DNA of 34,920 nucleotides from RGIG6165 sp045545175 (GTDB taxonomy: Bacteria > Bacillota > Clostridia > Oscillospirales > Feifaniaceae). Of the stretch, positions 1-13,000 are shown piece after piece (position 1 is the first letter of the stretch; the number at the start of each line of letters is the position of its first letter). The notes beneath the pieces were generated by a model. That model saw only the letters and a list, made by a program, of their open reading frames with translations, was not told where the DNA came from and did no database searches. The stretch covers positions 1 to 34,920 of the forward strand of contig JAZQAK010000044.1 in the NCBI GenBank assembly GCA_045545175.1, written 5' to 3'. The position numbers were made by a program, and so were the translations under genes.

Positions 1-1
1 C

Positions 2-700
2 GGTGACGCAGGTGCAGGTATCGGCGGTGGCGCAGCACCCGGTGGTGCAGGCCCGGCAGGACCCGCAGGTCCGTCGGTAGATGACGGTGGAGCAGGAGAT
101 GACGGTGAAACGACAGATCCCGTAACACCCACACCCGATGACAACAGAAGGTTCATCGACGTGGCAGAAACAGACTGGTTCAACAAAGCAGTAAACTACG
201 TAGCAGATAACAATTACTTCCAGGGCGTAAGCGAAAACGAATTCGATCCTGACGGAAAGATGACGAGAGCAATGCTCGTGACAGTAATTGGCAGAATAGC
301 AAAGGCTGACGTATCACAGGCAAAGAGTGACTTTGCTGACGTGGCAGACGGAAGTTGGTATGCAGGTTACGTAGCATGGGCTGCAGAAAACGGAATAGTA
401 ACGGGTGTCGGAGAAGGCAAATTTGCACCAAACGACAACGTTACAAGAGAACAGATAGCGGCAATTCTTATGAGATATGCTGCAACAAAGGGAATAGAGA
501 CGAGTGTTGATAACACAGAAAAGTATGATTCAATGAAGGATACGGCCAATGTATCCGGATATGCGGTAGAAGCACTTAAGTGGGCAACAGCAAACGGAAT
601 CATAAACGGTGCAGAAGGCAACATCAATCCGAAAGGAAATGCTACGAGAGCAGAAGTGGCACAGATGATAATGAATTTCTGCAACACGTTCTCTATCTAA
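2..700 (+). CDS. SLH-domain surface protein, C-terminal part (5' end outside window)
   Basis: The reading frame is open from the first complete codon at position 2 to the TAA at 698-700, so this is the last 232 residues of a longer protein. It begins with a Gly/Ala/Pro-rich linker (about residues 1-40), then a Thr/Pro/Asp stretch, then three SLH domains (roughly nt 150-310, 330-490 and 525-690). These show the usual features: F-x-D-V at the start, W-Y/W-F, and the T-R-A/E motifs at domain ends (TRAML, TREQI, TRAEV). SLH triplets bind pyruvylated secondary cell-wall polymer and hold proteins on the outer surface. The methionine at 161 lies inside the first SLH domain and is not a real start. 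The region from about nt 87 to 700 is almost the same as the end of the next gene. The function of the missing N-terminal part is unknown. Confidence 0.9.
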   Translation, partial: GDAGAGIGGGAAPGGAGPAGPAGPSVDDGGAGDDGETTDPVTPTPDDNRRFIDVAETDWFNKAVNYVADNNYFQGVSENEFDPDGKMTRAMLVTVIGRIAKADVSQAKSDFADVADGSWYAGYVAWAAENGIVTGVGEGKFAPNDNVTREQIAAILMRYAATKGIETSVDNTEKYDSMKDTANVSGYAVEALKWATANGIINGAEGNINPKGNATRAEVAQMIMNFCNTFSI

Positions 701-706
701 TTATAA

Positions 707-747
707 ATAAAAAACGGTATGGCGTTTCGCCATACCGTTTTTTATTT
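707..747 (+). terminator. Rho-independent terminator after the first SLH gene
   Basis: A perfect 10-bp stem, CGGTATGGCG (715-724) with CGCCATACCG (728-737), has a TTT loop, an A-run before it and a T-run after it. It lies directly downstream of the TAA at 700. The stem is closely related to the terminator of the next SLH gene (14193-14214). Confidence 0.9.
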
Positions 748-907
748 ATAGTTTGTTAAAATCGTAAAAAAACGATATTTTTCAATAAAAATATTATATC
801 ATTTCTGTTTTGCCGTGTGATAAAGTATATGCGTATCCGCATTTCTGTACTGTTTTTTACAGAATAGTAAAATGTTATAAAAATGAGTAAAAAAGTTGAA
901 AATTTTA

Positions 908-937
908 TTGACGAAATAGCATTATATGGGGTACAAT
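908..937 (+). promoter_or_regulatory. Sigma-A type promoter for the giant SLH gene
   Basis: TTGACG (908-913), an 18-nt spacer and TACAAT (932-937) form a good housekeeping promoter. Transcription would start near 944, leaving about 90 nt of untranslated leader. The rest of the 701-1036 gap is AT-rich; apart from the terminator and a weak ATCGT/ACGAT dyad near 761-777 I see nothing else in it. Confidence 0.65.
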
Positions 938-1036
938 GTATGATGAAAAGTTGTTAAAATCATAGCAAAATCGAGCAAAATAAGCAAAGAAAATGCTCGT
1001 TTATACAACTGTGGTTACGCAAAAAGGAGGAAATTT

Positions 1037-4000
1037 ATGCGCAAATCAACTAGACTTCTGGCGATATTTCTTGCGGTTTTGATGACCGTATCGGTATTGC
1101 CTGTAAGCGCGTTCGCTGCTGACAGCGTTGCTGTAGGCGGCACAATCACAGAGGTTGACCCGGACAATGAACTTGCTTGGGCAACTGTGTTCCCGTATAA
1201 CCCGGGCTCGGGTGATGCATATTGGTCAGGTTATGTATCACTCGTAGAAAACCCCACATTCTATACCCAAATTCCCGCAAAGGTAGACGGTGTGAAACAA
1301 CTCGTTCCCGTTGAGGCTGACTGGACTCTCGTTTCCGCTACCGATGCGGAAGGAAATCCTATAACGGATCTCAAGTATAACGGTGCGGCTGTAGGTACAA
1401 CCTATACTTTTGAGCCTAAGGTATCTGACGCTTTCACATGGGGATGTTCCGTAAAGCCTATCACAGTTAAAATTGTCGATGCAGGCTGGACTTATAAAGG
1501 TGCAAGACAAGGCTTTATTTCGGATGGCGTACCTGTTCCCTATGTAATCAAGTGGAATGACTCGTCAAACGGAATTTACGATGCTACAGGCCGTAATCTT
1601 ATATCAAACTGCGCACCTGGTGACGCACTTGTTGCTTTTGGCGGTGTGCATAATACTGTAACCGGTACAGGAAAAACAGCACCGGCAGCATCCGACGGCA
1701 AAAGCGATGTAACAGTTACAGGTAACGCTAACATTACAGCGGTATATGGCGGCGGTCACGGCAAAGCGCATACGGGCGGTGCAACGATAAAAATCAACGA
1801 TGCAACAGTTGGAACTGTTTATAGTGGTAGTTATCGTACAACTATGGCAGACACTACAAATATTGATATTTCCGGTGATGTAACTATCACAAATATAATC
1901 GGAGGTGGCGATAACTATCAGGGCACACACTCCGGTGATATGATTGTTACCATTCATGATCTTGCAGAAAGCGCTAAGATCACGTCCATTATGCGCAGTC
2001 GAGCAACAAAACTCGTAGTAAGACTTGACAATACAAGTACTCGTCTTTTGACTGACAGTAACACCACTATAGAAGAGGCTGAGATTCAGATCAAAGTAGC
2101 TGAGGATGAATACGAACCCTATACCGATATAGTTGATGAAAGTAAGCTTACAGGCATAGATTCGGTTGTTACCAAAGGCGACGTTCTTCCCACCACGTTT
2201 GAGGGTCTGGAAGGTACGTTTGTCTGGGATAAAGACACGTCAGCAACGGGTGAACAGACATTCACGCTTACAGCACCTACAGGCTATTTCTTTGACGGTT
2301 ATGTAAAGACAAAGGAATATACGATAACCGTATATAACGAAATGGTAGAAGCGTCAGCAGTCGTTATCGATCAGGGTGACGTAACTTTAAATACGGGTAG
2401 TACGACGGTTCTTACGGCAACTGTTGAACCCGACAATGCAATCGATAAGACTGTTACGTGGTCAACGCAGGATACAGACGTCATTGAAATTGATGCAGTT
2501 ACGGGTGAAGTAAAAGCATTGGCAGTAGGTGTTGCAACGGTTACTGCAACGGTAGATACAGTATCAGGCTCAGTTTCAGATACGTGTACGGTAACTGTAG
2601 AGCAGGCTGTAAAAATAACTGACGTTGATACGGAAGGTCTTGCTTTATATACGGTTTTCCCCTATAACGACGTTGATTCGCAGACCAAATGGTCGAGTTA
2701 TGCATCTTACGTGGAAAGCCCCGTATTCTATCCCACACTTTCTGTACTTATTGAAGGTCAGTCGGATTATACCGACCTGCCTGTAACGTGGGTATGTACT
2801 GATGAAAACGGTGCAGAGGTAGAGTATAACGGTAAAGCTACGGGAAGTACATATTATTTCCGTGCTGTGGCTGAAGGTTATACCTTTACAGGCGGTGCAC
2901 CTGTAATAACTGCTGAAATAGCGGATGCAGGTCTATTTACTCAGACTACGAGAAACTTCGGTTATTCTTCGGTCGGCAATCAGATACCGATCGTTGTTAA
3001 AATCAATGACGATGAAGACTGCGTTTTGTATGATGCAACGGGCCTTAACGTTATTGCAATGAGTGATGGAGAGGCGTATGCCATTCCGACTATGAGTAAG
3101 AGCAACTTGTACCATATCTATGCAGGCTTGGGCAATAAGAACGGTACAGGTAAAACGGCTAACATCAACCCTGAGGGAGATACAAGCATAACCCTTTTGG
3201 ACGTAGCCAGACTTGAGACTTTATACGGTGGCGGTTATAAAGTTGCCGTAGACGGAAGCACTAACATAACAATTAAAAATTCCACTATAACCACGGTGTA
3301 CGGCGGCGGTAACGGTGCCGACGTGACAAAAGATGCCAATATTGACGTATCAGGCAAGGTGAATAGCACTTCAATCTACGGTGGCGGTTTAAGTGCTGAC
3401 GTGTCAGGCGTTGCGAACATAACAATTCACGAACTTGAAGAAGGCTTCTTAATCGGAAAGATTTCAAAGGGCACTGCAAGTGCAATGGTGATAGATGTTG
3501 ACGATCCTGAAGTTGCAGTTGAAATTTTTAAAGCGGTAGACGATTGGACTAACGTTACAGCTAAGGTAAACGGTCAGGAAGTAAAAGTTATTACTTCACT
3601 TGATGTAGCCAAGACAGAATATAGCGTAGCTCACGGCACACCGCTTGCAAACGTAGGACTTCCCACTTCGTTTGAAGTTGGTGGTTCAGTTGTGGACGGC
3701 TTTACGTGGGACGGCGAATACAACGCAACAAGAGCCGGTACGTATGCACTTACTCTTGTTCCTCCTGCGGATGTATATCTCACGGTTGAAATTGCTGTAA
3801 CTGTAACTGTTGAGGCAAAAGTTGCTTCATATAAGATAAGCAGCATATCAACACCGACGGCAAACGTTGACGTTGTCTACAAAACGTCTCTTGAAGACGC
3901 TAAGGTACAGCTTCCGACAGAATTTGTTGCAAATGATGGTGAATTCACAGTGCCTTCGTCTGCATACGAATGGACAACGGAAGAATATAACGGCATTGTG

Positions 4001-7000
4001 CCCGGTGAATATACGTTTACGGCAGTAATCACAAATGATGACTACATTTATCTTGAGGGTGTAGAAGCATTTAAGGCTGTTGTTACAGTAGGCGTTCCCG
4101 CAGGTGAAGAAACGGTTGTAACGGAAATTGATCTTCCCGTAAACTATACCGTATTTACCAAAGATACGGGTACTGTGTCAATAGCAGGCAAAGGCGAAAC
4201 ACGTCCTGTTAAATTCTACGATAAACTTAATGCAGTGGCATATGAAAACGGTGTCCGTAAGGATATAGAGATAACGGGCATTGAATGGGACGACGGTGTA
4301 AAAGACAGAACAGACACCAATGGCGAATACTGGATATACACCATTAAGTCGTATGACCCTGGCGTTGAAATTGCCCCCGAGTTAATTGCTGCTACAACTA
4401 TTACTGCATATAAGACTGAGGTAGAGTATAAGAGTAATTCGAGTAACGTTAAAGCTAACGGTACAGTTGTAGTTCCCGCAGTCATCAAACTGTCGGGCTA
4501 TGAGGCGTATTCGGGCGGCTACAAGGGTTATCCCGGTATGGCTGCAATGGATGCTACCGGCTTTAACAACCTTTACAGCAATATTACATTAGCCAATAAT
4601 ATTACTTACTATGCAGGTAATTACTCGGATATCGCAGCTGACGTATCTCTCGTTCTTGACGAAGGTATTCAGGCAACAGGCATATATGGCGGTGGCTACA
4701 AAGCATCTGTTACAGGTGATTCGGTAGTGACCTTTAAAAAGAATGCAACAATTCTTAAAAATGTATACGCAGGTTCTTTTGAAGATTTCTTTAAGGGAAC
4801 TTCAACACTTAATTTTGAATCAGGTTCAGTTGTAAATGGTAAAGTGTACGCTTCATCAAATGGCGGTAACTTCGACGGTGACGTAATTATCAACGTTGAA
4901 AGCGGTGCACAGATTGCCGGCATTGCAGTTGCTCCCGAAGGCGAAGATTATCCCGACAGCGTTAGAATCAACGTTGCGTCAGATTTTGATTTAAGCCTTA
5001 TCGAAGGTCTTGAAACAGGTTTGGTAACGGTTTACGTTGACGGTGTTCAGAGACACTTTGTATCCGAAGTGGATATCGGTTCATTCAGAATTGAAGTTGA
5101 AAACGGTGCTGTATCCGATTACAGAGACGTTCTTCCGAAGGTAAGCATTACAACAACGGCTAACCAGACTTATGAAGTTCCCGAAACTGATTATACGTGG
5201 ACTGATGAAAACGGATTTGACGGAAATAAGTCAGGCGAATACGTTTTCACACTCAAGTTCAATGACAATTACAGTTTTGTAAATAATGCACAGTACAACA
5301 ACACTCTCGTAGTGTACGTAAAGGTTGATCCCGCTGACTACAGAACGGTGAGCGAAATAACGACAGAAATACCTCCGAGCGTAACAGTCGTAGACGGTAC
5401 GGCTATCGAAGACGTAGAAATCCTTTCTTCTGTCAGTGCATATACGTACGGTGTAGGTCAGACGGTAAGTGATGCCGTACTCGGAGAAATCAACGGCATA
5501 ACGTGGACTTCTTCGGACTACAATCCGAATGTAGAAGGCAATTATACCTTTACAATGGTACTGCCTGACGGATACGTAATGGCAACACCCGTAACCGTAA
5601 CGGTAACGGTGGTAGAAGTGGCAGATCCGACAATTACGGCAATTAAGGTTCCCGTAACGGAAACCTATTTTACAAACGGTATCGTGACAGAGCCTAAGTT
5701 CTACAGCACACTTGAAGCTGAGGTTCTCACAGATACAACGCCAGAAACGATTACGTTAAGAGGAATCACTTGGAAGTGCACGGGCACTTACAGTGCAACA
5801 ACCGTAGGTACGTATGAATTCGTTATCGAACCGTCTTCGCTTGACGGAAAGTATCAGTTAAGAGACGGATTGCTTGACGAAACGAAGATAACTGTTCACG
5901 TTGTAAATTCAACCATTACATACGGTAAGAATTCATCTCACTATAAGACGACCACTGAAAACTTAGTTCCGATTTTCGTTCAGGACGAAAACGGAGTAGC
6001 GGCTCTCTATGATTTAACAGGATGCAACAAGATTTATGCAGGTAATTTGTCAGCGTCAGCCCGTCTTCTTGCAGGTGGTGATGACCAGGTTGCTACGACA
6101 GATGGACAGACGGCACGTATAAATATGTCATCTTCGACACTTCAGCTTGTTGCGGGCGGTTCATTCGGTAGAGCCTTTACTGGAAATGCTGAAATAAACG
6201 TTTACGGAACTGCAAAGATAACTGACCTTGTAGCAGGTACGGTTAATGAGGCGTTCAACGGTGATTCACACATCACTATTGACGGTGAAGTGGAAATCGA
6301 CAAAATAGTTGCAGGTAGTGATTACAGAACGTCTGCAACGGCAACGGATATTGGTATTGTAGGTTCAGAGAATGCGGTAGCATTTAACGGAACGGTTACA
6401 ATTACAATTAAGGATACGTTTGAAGGCTCAATCGGCTCGATTGAAAAAGCGGCTGACAAGCTTGTAATCAACTGTCCTGCAACCTTCCCGTATGCAAACT
6501 ACGTGGATCTTACAGATGCGAACGTTGAAATATACGTTGACGGTGTACGTGCACAGCACGTAACTAACGTACAGGCACCTGAAAAGGTGGTTTACAACGT
6601 TAAACTCGGAACAGCGGCTGACGCTGTAGGTCTCCCCACAACGCTTGCAGCAATGATAAACGGTGTGCAGGGCACGATAAATGGTGTTACCTGGATTTGC
6701 GACAACTACAATGCAGACAAAGCTGGTAAATACACGTTTACACCTGTAATTCCTGCAGAATACAGTGTGACGACTGATATAGAAGTTACGGTAAGAGTGC
6801 TTACTGCAAATGCAGGTCAGGCAACTATAACGGAATTTGCACCTATAAGCACAGTTATGGTATCACTCGGAACACAGAGAGAGAACGTCAACCTTCCGAC
6901 AACTGTTATGGCAACCGTAAACGGACAGAGGGTAGCAGTTGAAGTAGATAACTGGGCATGTTCGAATTACGACGGAACGGTATTCGGTGCAGAATACACG

Positions 7001-10000
7001 TTTACGGCAACGGTATCAGGTGAATATGTACTCGGAGCAGCTGCACCTACACTTACGGTAAAGGTAGGCAGTGCGAAGATAGTTGAAATCTATGTTCCCG
7101 TAACGGAAACGACCTTCCCCAGAGGCGCAGTTGAAACACCCGTATTCTATGATACACTTAAAGTAAAACTTGACAGCGGTATGGTTACTGAAGTATCAGG
7201 CTTCGAGTGGACAGTAAAGGATTACAACAAGAACTCGGTAGGTACGTATACGGCAACCATCAATGCGGCACCCGAAAACTGCGAATTCGCAGGCTCACTC
7301 AACGTGCCGAGCATCAAGATTACGGTAACAAGACAGCAGTATGACGTTATGACGACGGATGCATATATCTATCTGTACGGTATTCCTACTGTTGTTAACG
7401 GAACGACATCTGCAACGTATCTCTACGATATGACAGGTTGCAACAAGACGTCTCAGACAAACATTGTAGGTAAGACGGTATACGGCGGTACTCCTGCAAA
7501 CAAGGCGTCACTCTCAACTACCATGATAGAAATGCGTGGCGGTAAGCTTGGCGCTATTTACGGCGGTTCAAGAGATGCTACGAGGGTCACTCAGGGAACG
7601 TACATTTACGTTCTTGGAGGCTCGTTATCACAGATTTACGGTGGCGGTAACGGTTCTACAACATCTGCTACAATGGCAGTTACGAAGAACACGTACGTAT
7701 ACGTTGAAAATGCAAGCGTTACTTCACGAGTTTCAGGCGCAGGTTATAACGGCAACGTAGAAGAAGATGCTATGGTAATAGTTAAGAACTCTACGTTAAA
7801 CGGTATTTACGGCGGCTCATACTCAAAGAAAATAGGTGAGGTTGAAGGATTGGCAACAATCAAGCTTCTTGACGGTGCAACTGTCGGAACTGTTTACGGT
7901 TCGGGTAGAACACCGGTTGTTAACGAACTTGAAGTATACTTATCAAAGTATGCAGCGATAACAAGCAAGTTTGACACAGTTGGTCAGTCAGATGTTACAG
8001 AATACGTAAAAATCTTCTTTGAAACAGGCTTTGATTTAAGCAAGGTTTACACAGAAGAAGATAAAGTTGAACTCTACGAAGGTCATTTCCTTGAAGACAG
8101 AGAAACGTTTGTTACGGACAGAGAAATCAAGGTTATCCGCAACGGCGGCTTTGTAAGAGGTGACTTCTACGTAGAAAAGGGTACGGCACTTGAAAACATA
8201 GGCCTTCCCACAACTGTAAACGGCGAGATAGACGGAAAGCCTGAAACAGTAAGCGGAATATCATATTCACCTGTAGGTGCTTATGACGGAGATACTCCGG
8301 GAAGATATGAATTCAAGCTCAATATTCCCGATGGATACAACGTACCTCCCACGACGTTAAATAAAGCAGGAAAGGTAACCGTAGTGGTTACAGAACCTGC
8401 ACAGAGTGATTACATCACGGCAATCTTTGCTGAAAATACAGGCTTCACGTTAGCAAACGGAACTGCTATTGAAAACGTTGGTCTTCCTTCTGCATACAAG
8501 GTCGTACTTTCTGCAGGTAAGCAGAAGACGATACCTGTGAAGAACTGGAAGGTAACGGACGAAAACGGCAGAAACGTTGAATTTGACAGTTATACCGCAG
8601 GCACTTACGTGTTTACACCTGAATTTGACAGTGCATACAAGGTGCTTACATCAGTTGAAATGCCGACACATACGGTAACTATTTCACAGTACAGACCGTA
8701 CAGAACAGGAAATTCACGTTTCCTTAACGGTATTCCTGCTGATATCGGCGGAATGATGATAACTGATAAGAACGGCAACTATCTCGGTCAGGCAGGTACC
8801 TGGACGACGGTATACGGCGGTTCTGCAAGTGATGATATCGAATCAACAGATATTACAATGAACAGCGGTACGCTTTACGCTCTGTACGGCGGTTCATCCA
8901 ACCGTGACGTCAAGGGTGACGCGAAGGTTACTGTAAACGGCGGTACAATTCCCTATGTTTACGCAGCTTCTGTAAAGGGTACGATAAGAAGTGCCAAAGT
9001 TACCGTTAACGGCGGTGATATAACAAACGTTTACGCAGGTAATGCTTGTACGTTCTTCAAAGGCATTGAATATGAAATGAACGGCGGTACTGTAACTAAC
9101 TTCTACGTAAGTGACAGTAACGCGGTAGGTAGCGTTCAGGGAACGTTGCAGGCAGAAGATGAAGTTCTTGCAGAGACTACCGAAAAGGATAAGGGCTCGA
9201 TAGTTGTTGAGCAGGGCGAACTTATTTCGATAGTATATGTTCAGAACGGCGGTACCGTAAAAGCACTTTACGGTGGCGGTAACGGTGCTTCAACGAATAA
9301 CGGTTCTGTAAAGCTTTATCTTAACAAGGGTACGGCTGATGCAGTATCCGGTGCAGGTGCTGTAGCAGGTTCATGTACGTTAGGTAACGTATACATCGTT
9401 ATGGCTGACGGATTTAATTCCAATCTGATTTATGCAAATGCACCCGGTCAGATTTACGGTAAGTCATACGTAATCGTTCCGAAAACGTTTAATCGTTACA
9501 ACATCATCGGCTGGGATGAAGATGGTGAAGTATCTGACGATAACAACCAGGAAGGCGATATGGAAGGCGAAGACGCTTTGGATGACGTAATCGTCCAGGC
9601 GGAAGTAATAGTTTCGGGTGGCCACTACGAAGAGGGTATTCCCGTAAGAATACTCTACGTCGGCGGTACACAGATGGTATTTGGCCGTGGTATTCCGATT
9701 AGGGTTGTCGGCGAATACGAAGGTGTCGGCGGCGACGATGAAGAGGAAGATTGGGATGAAGAAGACGTTGTAGGTATTCCTACTTACATTGAGTACTTTG
9801 ATGAAAACTATGATCCCGAAACCGAAACTCCCGTATACTTCTCCTATGAAACTTACGTAGATGCAAACGGTGACCCGTTAGTACTTACGGGTGTGTGGAG
9901 AAAGCATCCCGAACAGCTTGTAACAGGCGCATCAGCAATCGTTTACGGTGGCGGTATGTTCGGTACGACGGATAAATACCCCTCAACCTACGTTGAATTC

Positions 10001-13000
10001 AACGGCGGTCAGACGAAGGGTGTTTACGGTGCAGGTAAGAACGATACGAAGGGTACGGCAAACCTTGTGCTTGATCCTAAGGGTCCGTACAGTCCGGGCT
10101 CTGTATACGGCGGCGGTTCAGATACGGGTACACGTGCAAACAAAGTACACGTCGAGGTACGTGGAGGCTCGTACGGCAGTATCTATGCAGGCGGTTACAG
10201 AGCATCTAATAACGGCACACGTGTTGATATTGAAGCAGGTAGCGTAAACTACGTCTATATGGGCGGTTACGTATCGGCAACGGTAACTGCAGGTGAAGTA
10301 GAACTCAATCTTTCCAACTGTACGGTAGGAACTATCTATGGTGGTGGTTACGGTGACGGTTCGACGACACTCGGTTCTGCATATATCAACGTTAACGAAA
10401 ACGTTAATATCACGGGTAATGTTTATCCGAAGGGTGTCGGACAGCGTCCTGACGGTGTGGCATCCGGTCCTGTAAAACTCTGGGCATACGTAAATCTTAA
10501 CGATGCTGATAATATGGCATCACAGAAAAGGAAAATCAAGTTTACCAAAGCACAGGCTCCGTATATATACGTAAACGGTGAGCCGATGGCTGAAATGCCC
10601 GACACGTCAACGGCATCCTTTGCTACTGCTGATAAGAGTGTTGAAGTTGTAACAGCTCAGGCTTCTGACTACAGAGGTAACAGATCAATGGTATTCCTTA
10701 ATGGTATACCGACTATTATAGCTGGTGACGGTGACGGACATTCGTACGCATACCAGGCAAAGACCAAGGACGGTACACTTAATGCATATCAGAAGAATGC
10801 TGACGGTACGTTCAAGTATGAGAATGGTAAGAGAGTTTCCAATATTGTCCGTGACCCTGATACGGGTATGGCAATAAAGGGTGCAAGACTCGTTAGTGTT
10901 GACCTTGTTGACTGTATCATATACGGTGGTGCCAACGGTAAGTCTGTAGAAGACGTATACGTTGAGTTCCATAACGGCGGCGGCTGCTGGGAATTCTATG
11001 CAGGTTGCCGTGGCGGTAACGTAGGTTACGATGCACAGGGCAACGAAGTCGGCCTTCTTGAAGTAAGACAGTTTGACGGCGGTGCATTTGACGGAACGTA
11101 TTTAGGAAACGTACTTGGCTTTGACCCCAACGGTAATCAGTCGGTTAACGTATTCATGAGCAGAGTGGTATTCCTTGGAATAAACGGTGGTACGAGGTAT
11201 ACGGCATTCGGCGGTTCAGGCGGTACAATCGGTAGTGAAGAAAAGTTCAAGGAAGGTTACTACAACAGAGAAGGCGAGGTTATCTCGTACTCTGACCCAG
11301 ATGATGGCGAAACGTATACAATAACGGGTACGTGGGAAGATTACAATCTTGACATTGAGAAGGAAGATTATACTGAGTACTACGACTCTATGAATGCACG
11401 CTTTAACGGTGAAGACAACAGAGACTTCCTTGAGGGCGACTACTACGTAGATCCGTATGATGACCATTACACGATATACGCTTTGACGGCGGCATATTCA
11501 AGCAACCATTACTATCTCGGCACAGTGACTTCAGAACGTAACGCCGTACTCAACAGAGTTTACGGTAATGCATATGCAAGACAGACGGCGTACGGACTTA
11601 GGTACGATGCAGAACTTGATATGTTCGTTGAAGATTACAATAACTATATGCCGATGGCAACCTTTACACCCGCTCCGTATATCGGTTCGAATACGGGTAT
11701 AAGGTACAACGATATAAGATTTGACCGTGAAAGTACGTATGGTGCATTCAGTCCGCTCGGTAACCTTGACGAAGGCGCACGTAATCTTGGTCATACCTAC
11801 CTTAATATCTATGAAACCGATACAACGAAAGAACAGCATAATGAAGTGTATAAGGCTCTCACTGTAAAGAGTGCTGACAATCTTACTGTTAACCGTGACT
11901 TCTATCCGAAGTGGAGCTTTACTTCGGCATGGGCACTCGGCGTTGACAAGGAAATGGCACAGATTGCTATCAGAGAGGGATACGTTACAGGCGTGACCGA
12001 CCCGAAAGACGTAAGAATCCATATGCTTGGTGCTGAAGATGCGGCAAGACTTCTTAACTACTATTACGTTGGTTCATTCGATGAGTTTGTAACTACTGAA
12101 AATGCAACCCAGACGAGAGGTTATCAGGAAGTATTTGATGCATCAGATGATTTAGGCAAGTTCGTAATACGTCACTTCAAGATACTGCATCCGGGCGATG
12201 AAGGTATGAACAGATACCTCACGTACGATGCTTCAAGATTCGGTGACAGTCAGCTTATCACCTTCCCGAACGGTGAAACGATGCTTATTGACACCGGTCT
12301 GTCCGAGCCTGCGACCTTGATAAACAACGTCAAGTACGTGCTTGAACAGCATAAGAAGCAGGGAATAGGCGACGGTAATACGATCGACTACTTCGTCATT
12401 ACGCACTATCACTCTGACCACCAAAATAATGCTGCTCCTATATTGAGAGCGTTTGATATCAAGAACTTCATATTACCTCCGTTTGATAAGAACGGTGTAC
12501 CTCAGAGCTACGTTGGTATAGCAGAAACGAAGAGTGAACAGTACGTGGCAGAGGGTAAAGACCCGATTAACTTCATAAGAGTTAAGCGTGGTGACAAGTT
12601 CATCATCGGTGAGGGTGAAAATGCGGTTGAAATGTTTGTAACCAACCCCGGTGACCACTCTTACAGAACGTATACTCTTGCAGAAGGTATCAGGAGAAGT
12701 GAAAACGGCGGTTACAGTTCATTTGCTAACCCGTATTCTATCGGCTTTATGTTTACCACCGCCCAGGGTCAGAAATACTTTACGGCAGGTGACGTCCGTG
12801 AGGATGCTGAAGTTTCAATGCTCAGAACCTACGGTAAGGACTTTATGAAGGCAGACGCTATGAAGCTCAGTCACCATGGTCATGCAACGTCAAATATCTG
12901 GGAGTTTATGCATGCAGTTAATCCGGATGTAGCGGTTATGAATGCAGAAGGTCTGATGTATGCTATTGCTGTAGTTCCCAGATACTGTGCTGCTAACAAT

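Noticed and set aside
1741..10990. Regular repeats as a possible CRISPR array or minisatellite
   Set aside because: The repeats are degenerate at the DNA level and keep the reading frame. They are protein repeats (YGGG units), with no constant repeat and spacer lengths.
11531..12022. Minus-strand open frame of 163 codons inside the giant SLH gene, and many similar ones from 1.2 to 13.7 kb
   Set aside because: They lie opposite a clearly coding frame, have no ribosome sites and give low-complexity Cys/Val/Ile-rich proteins typical of the antisense of repeat-rich coding sequence.
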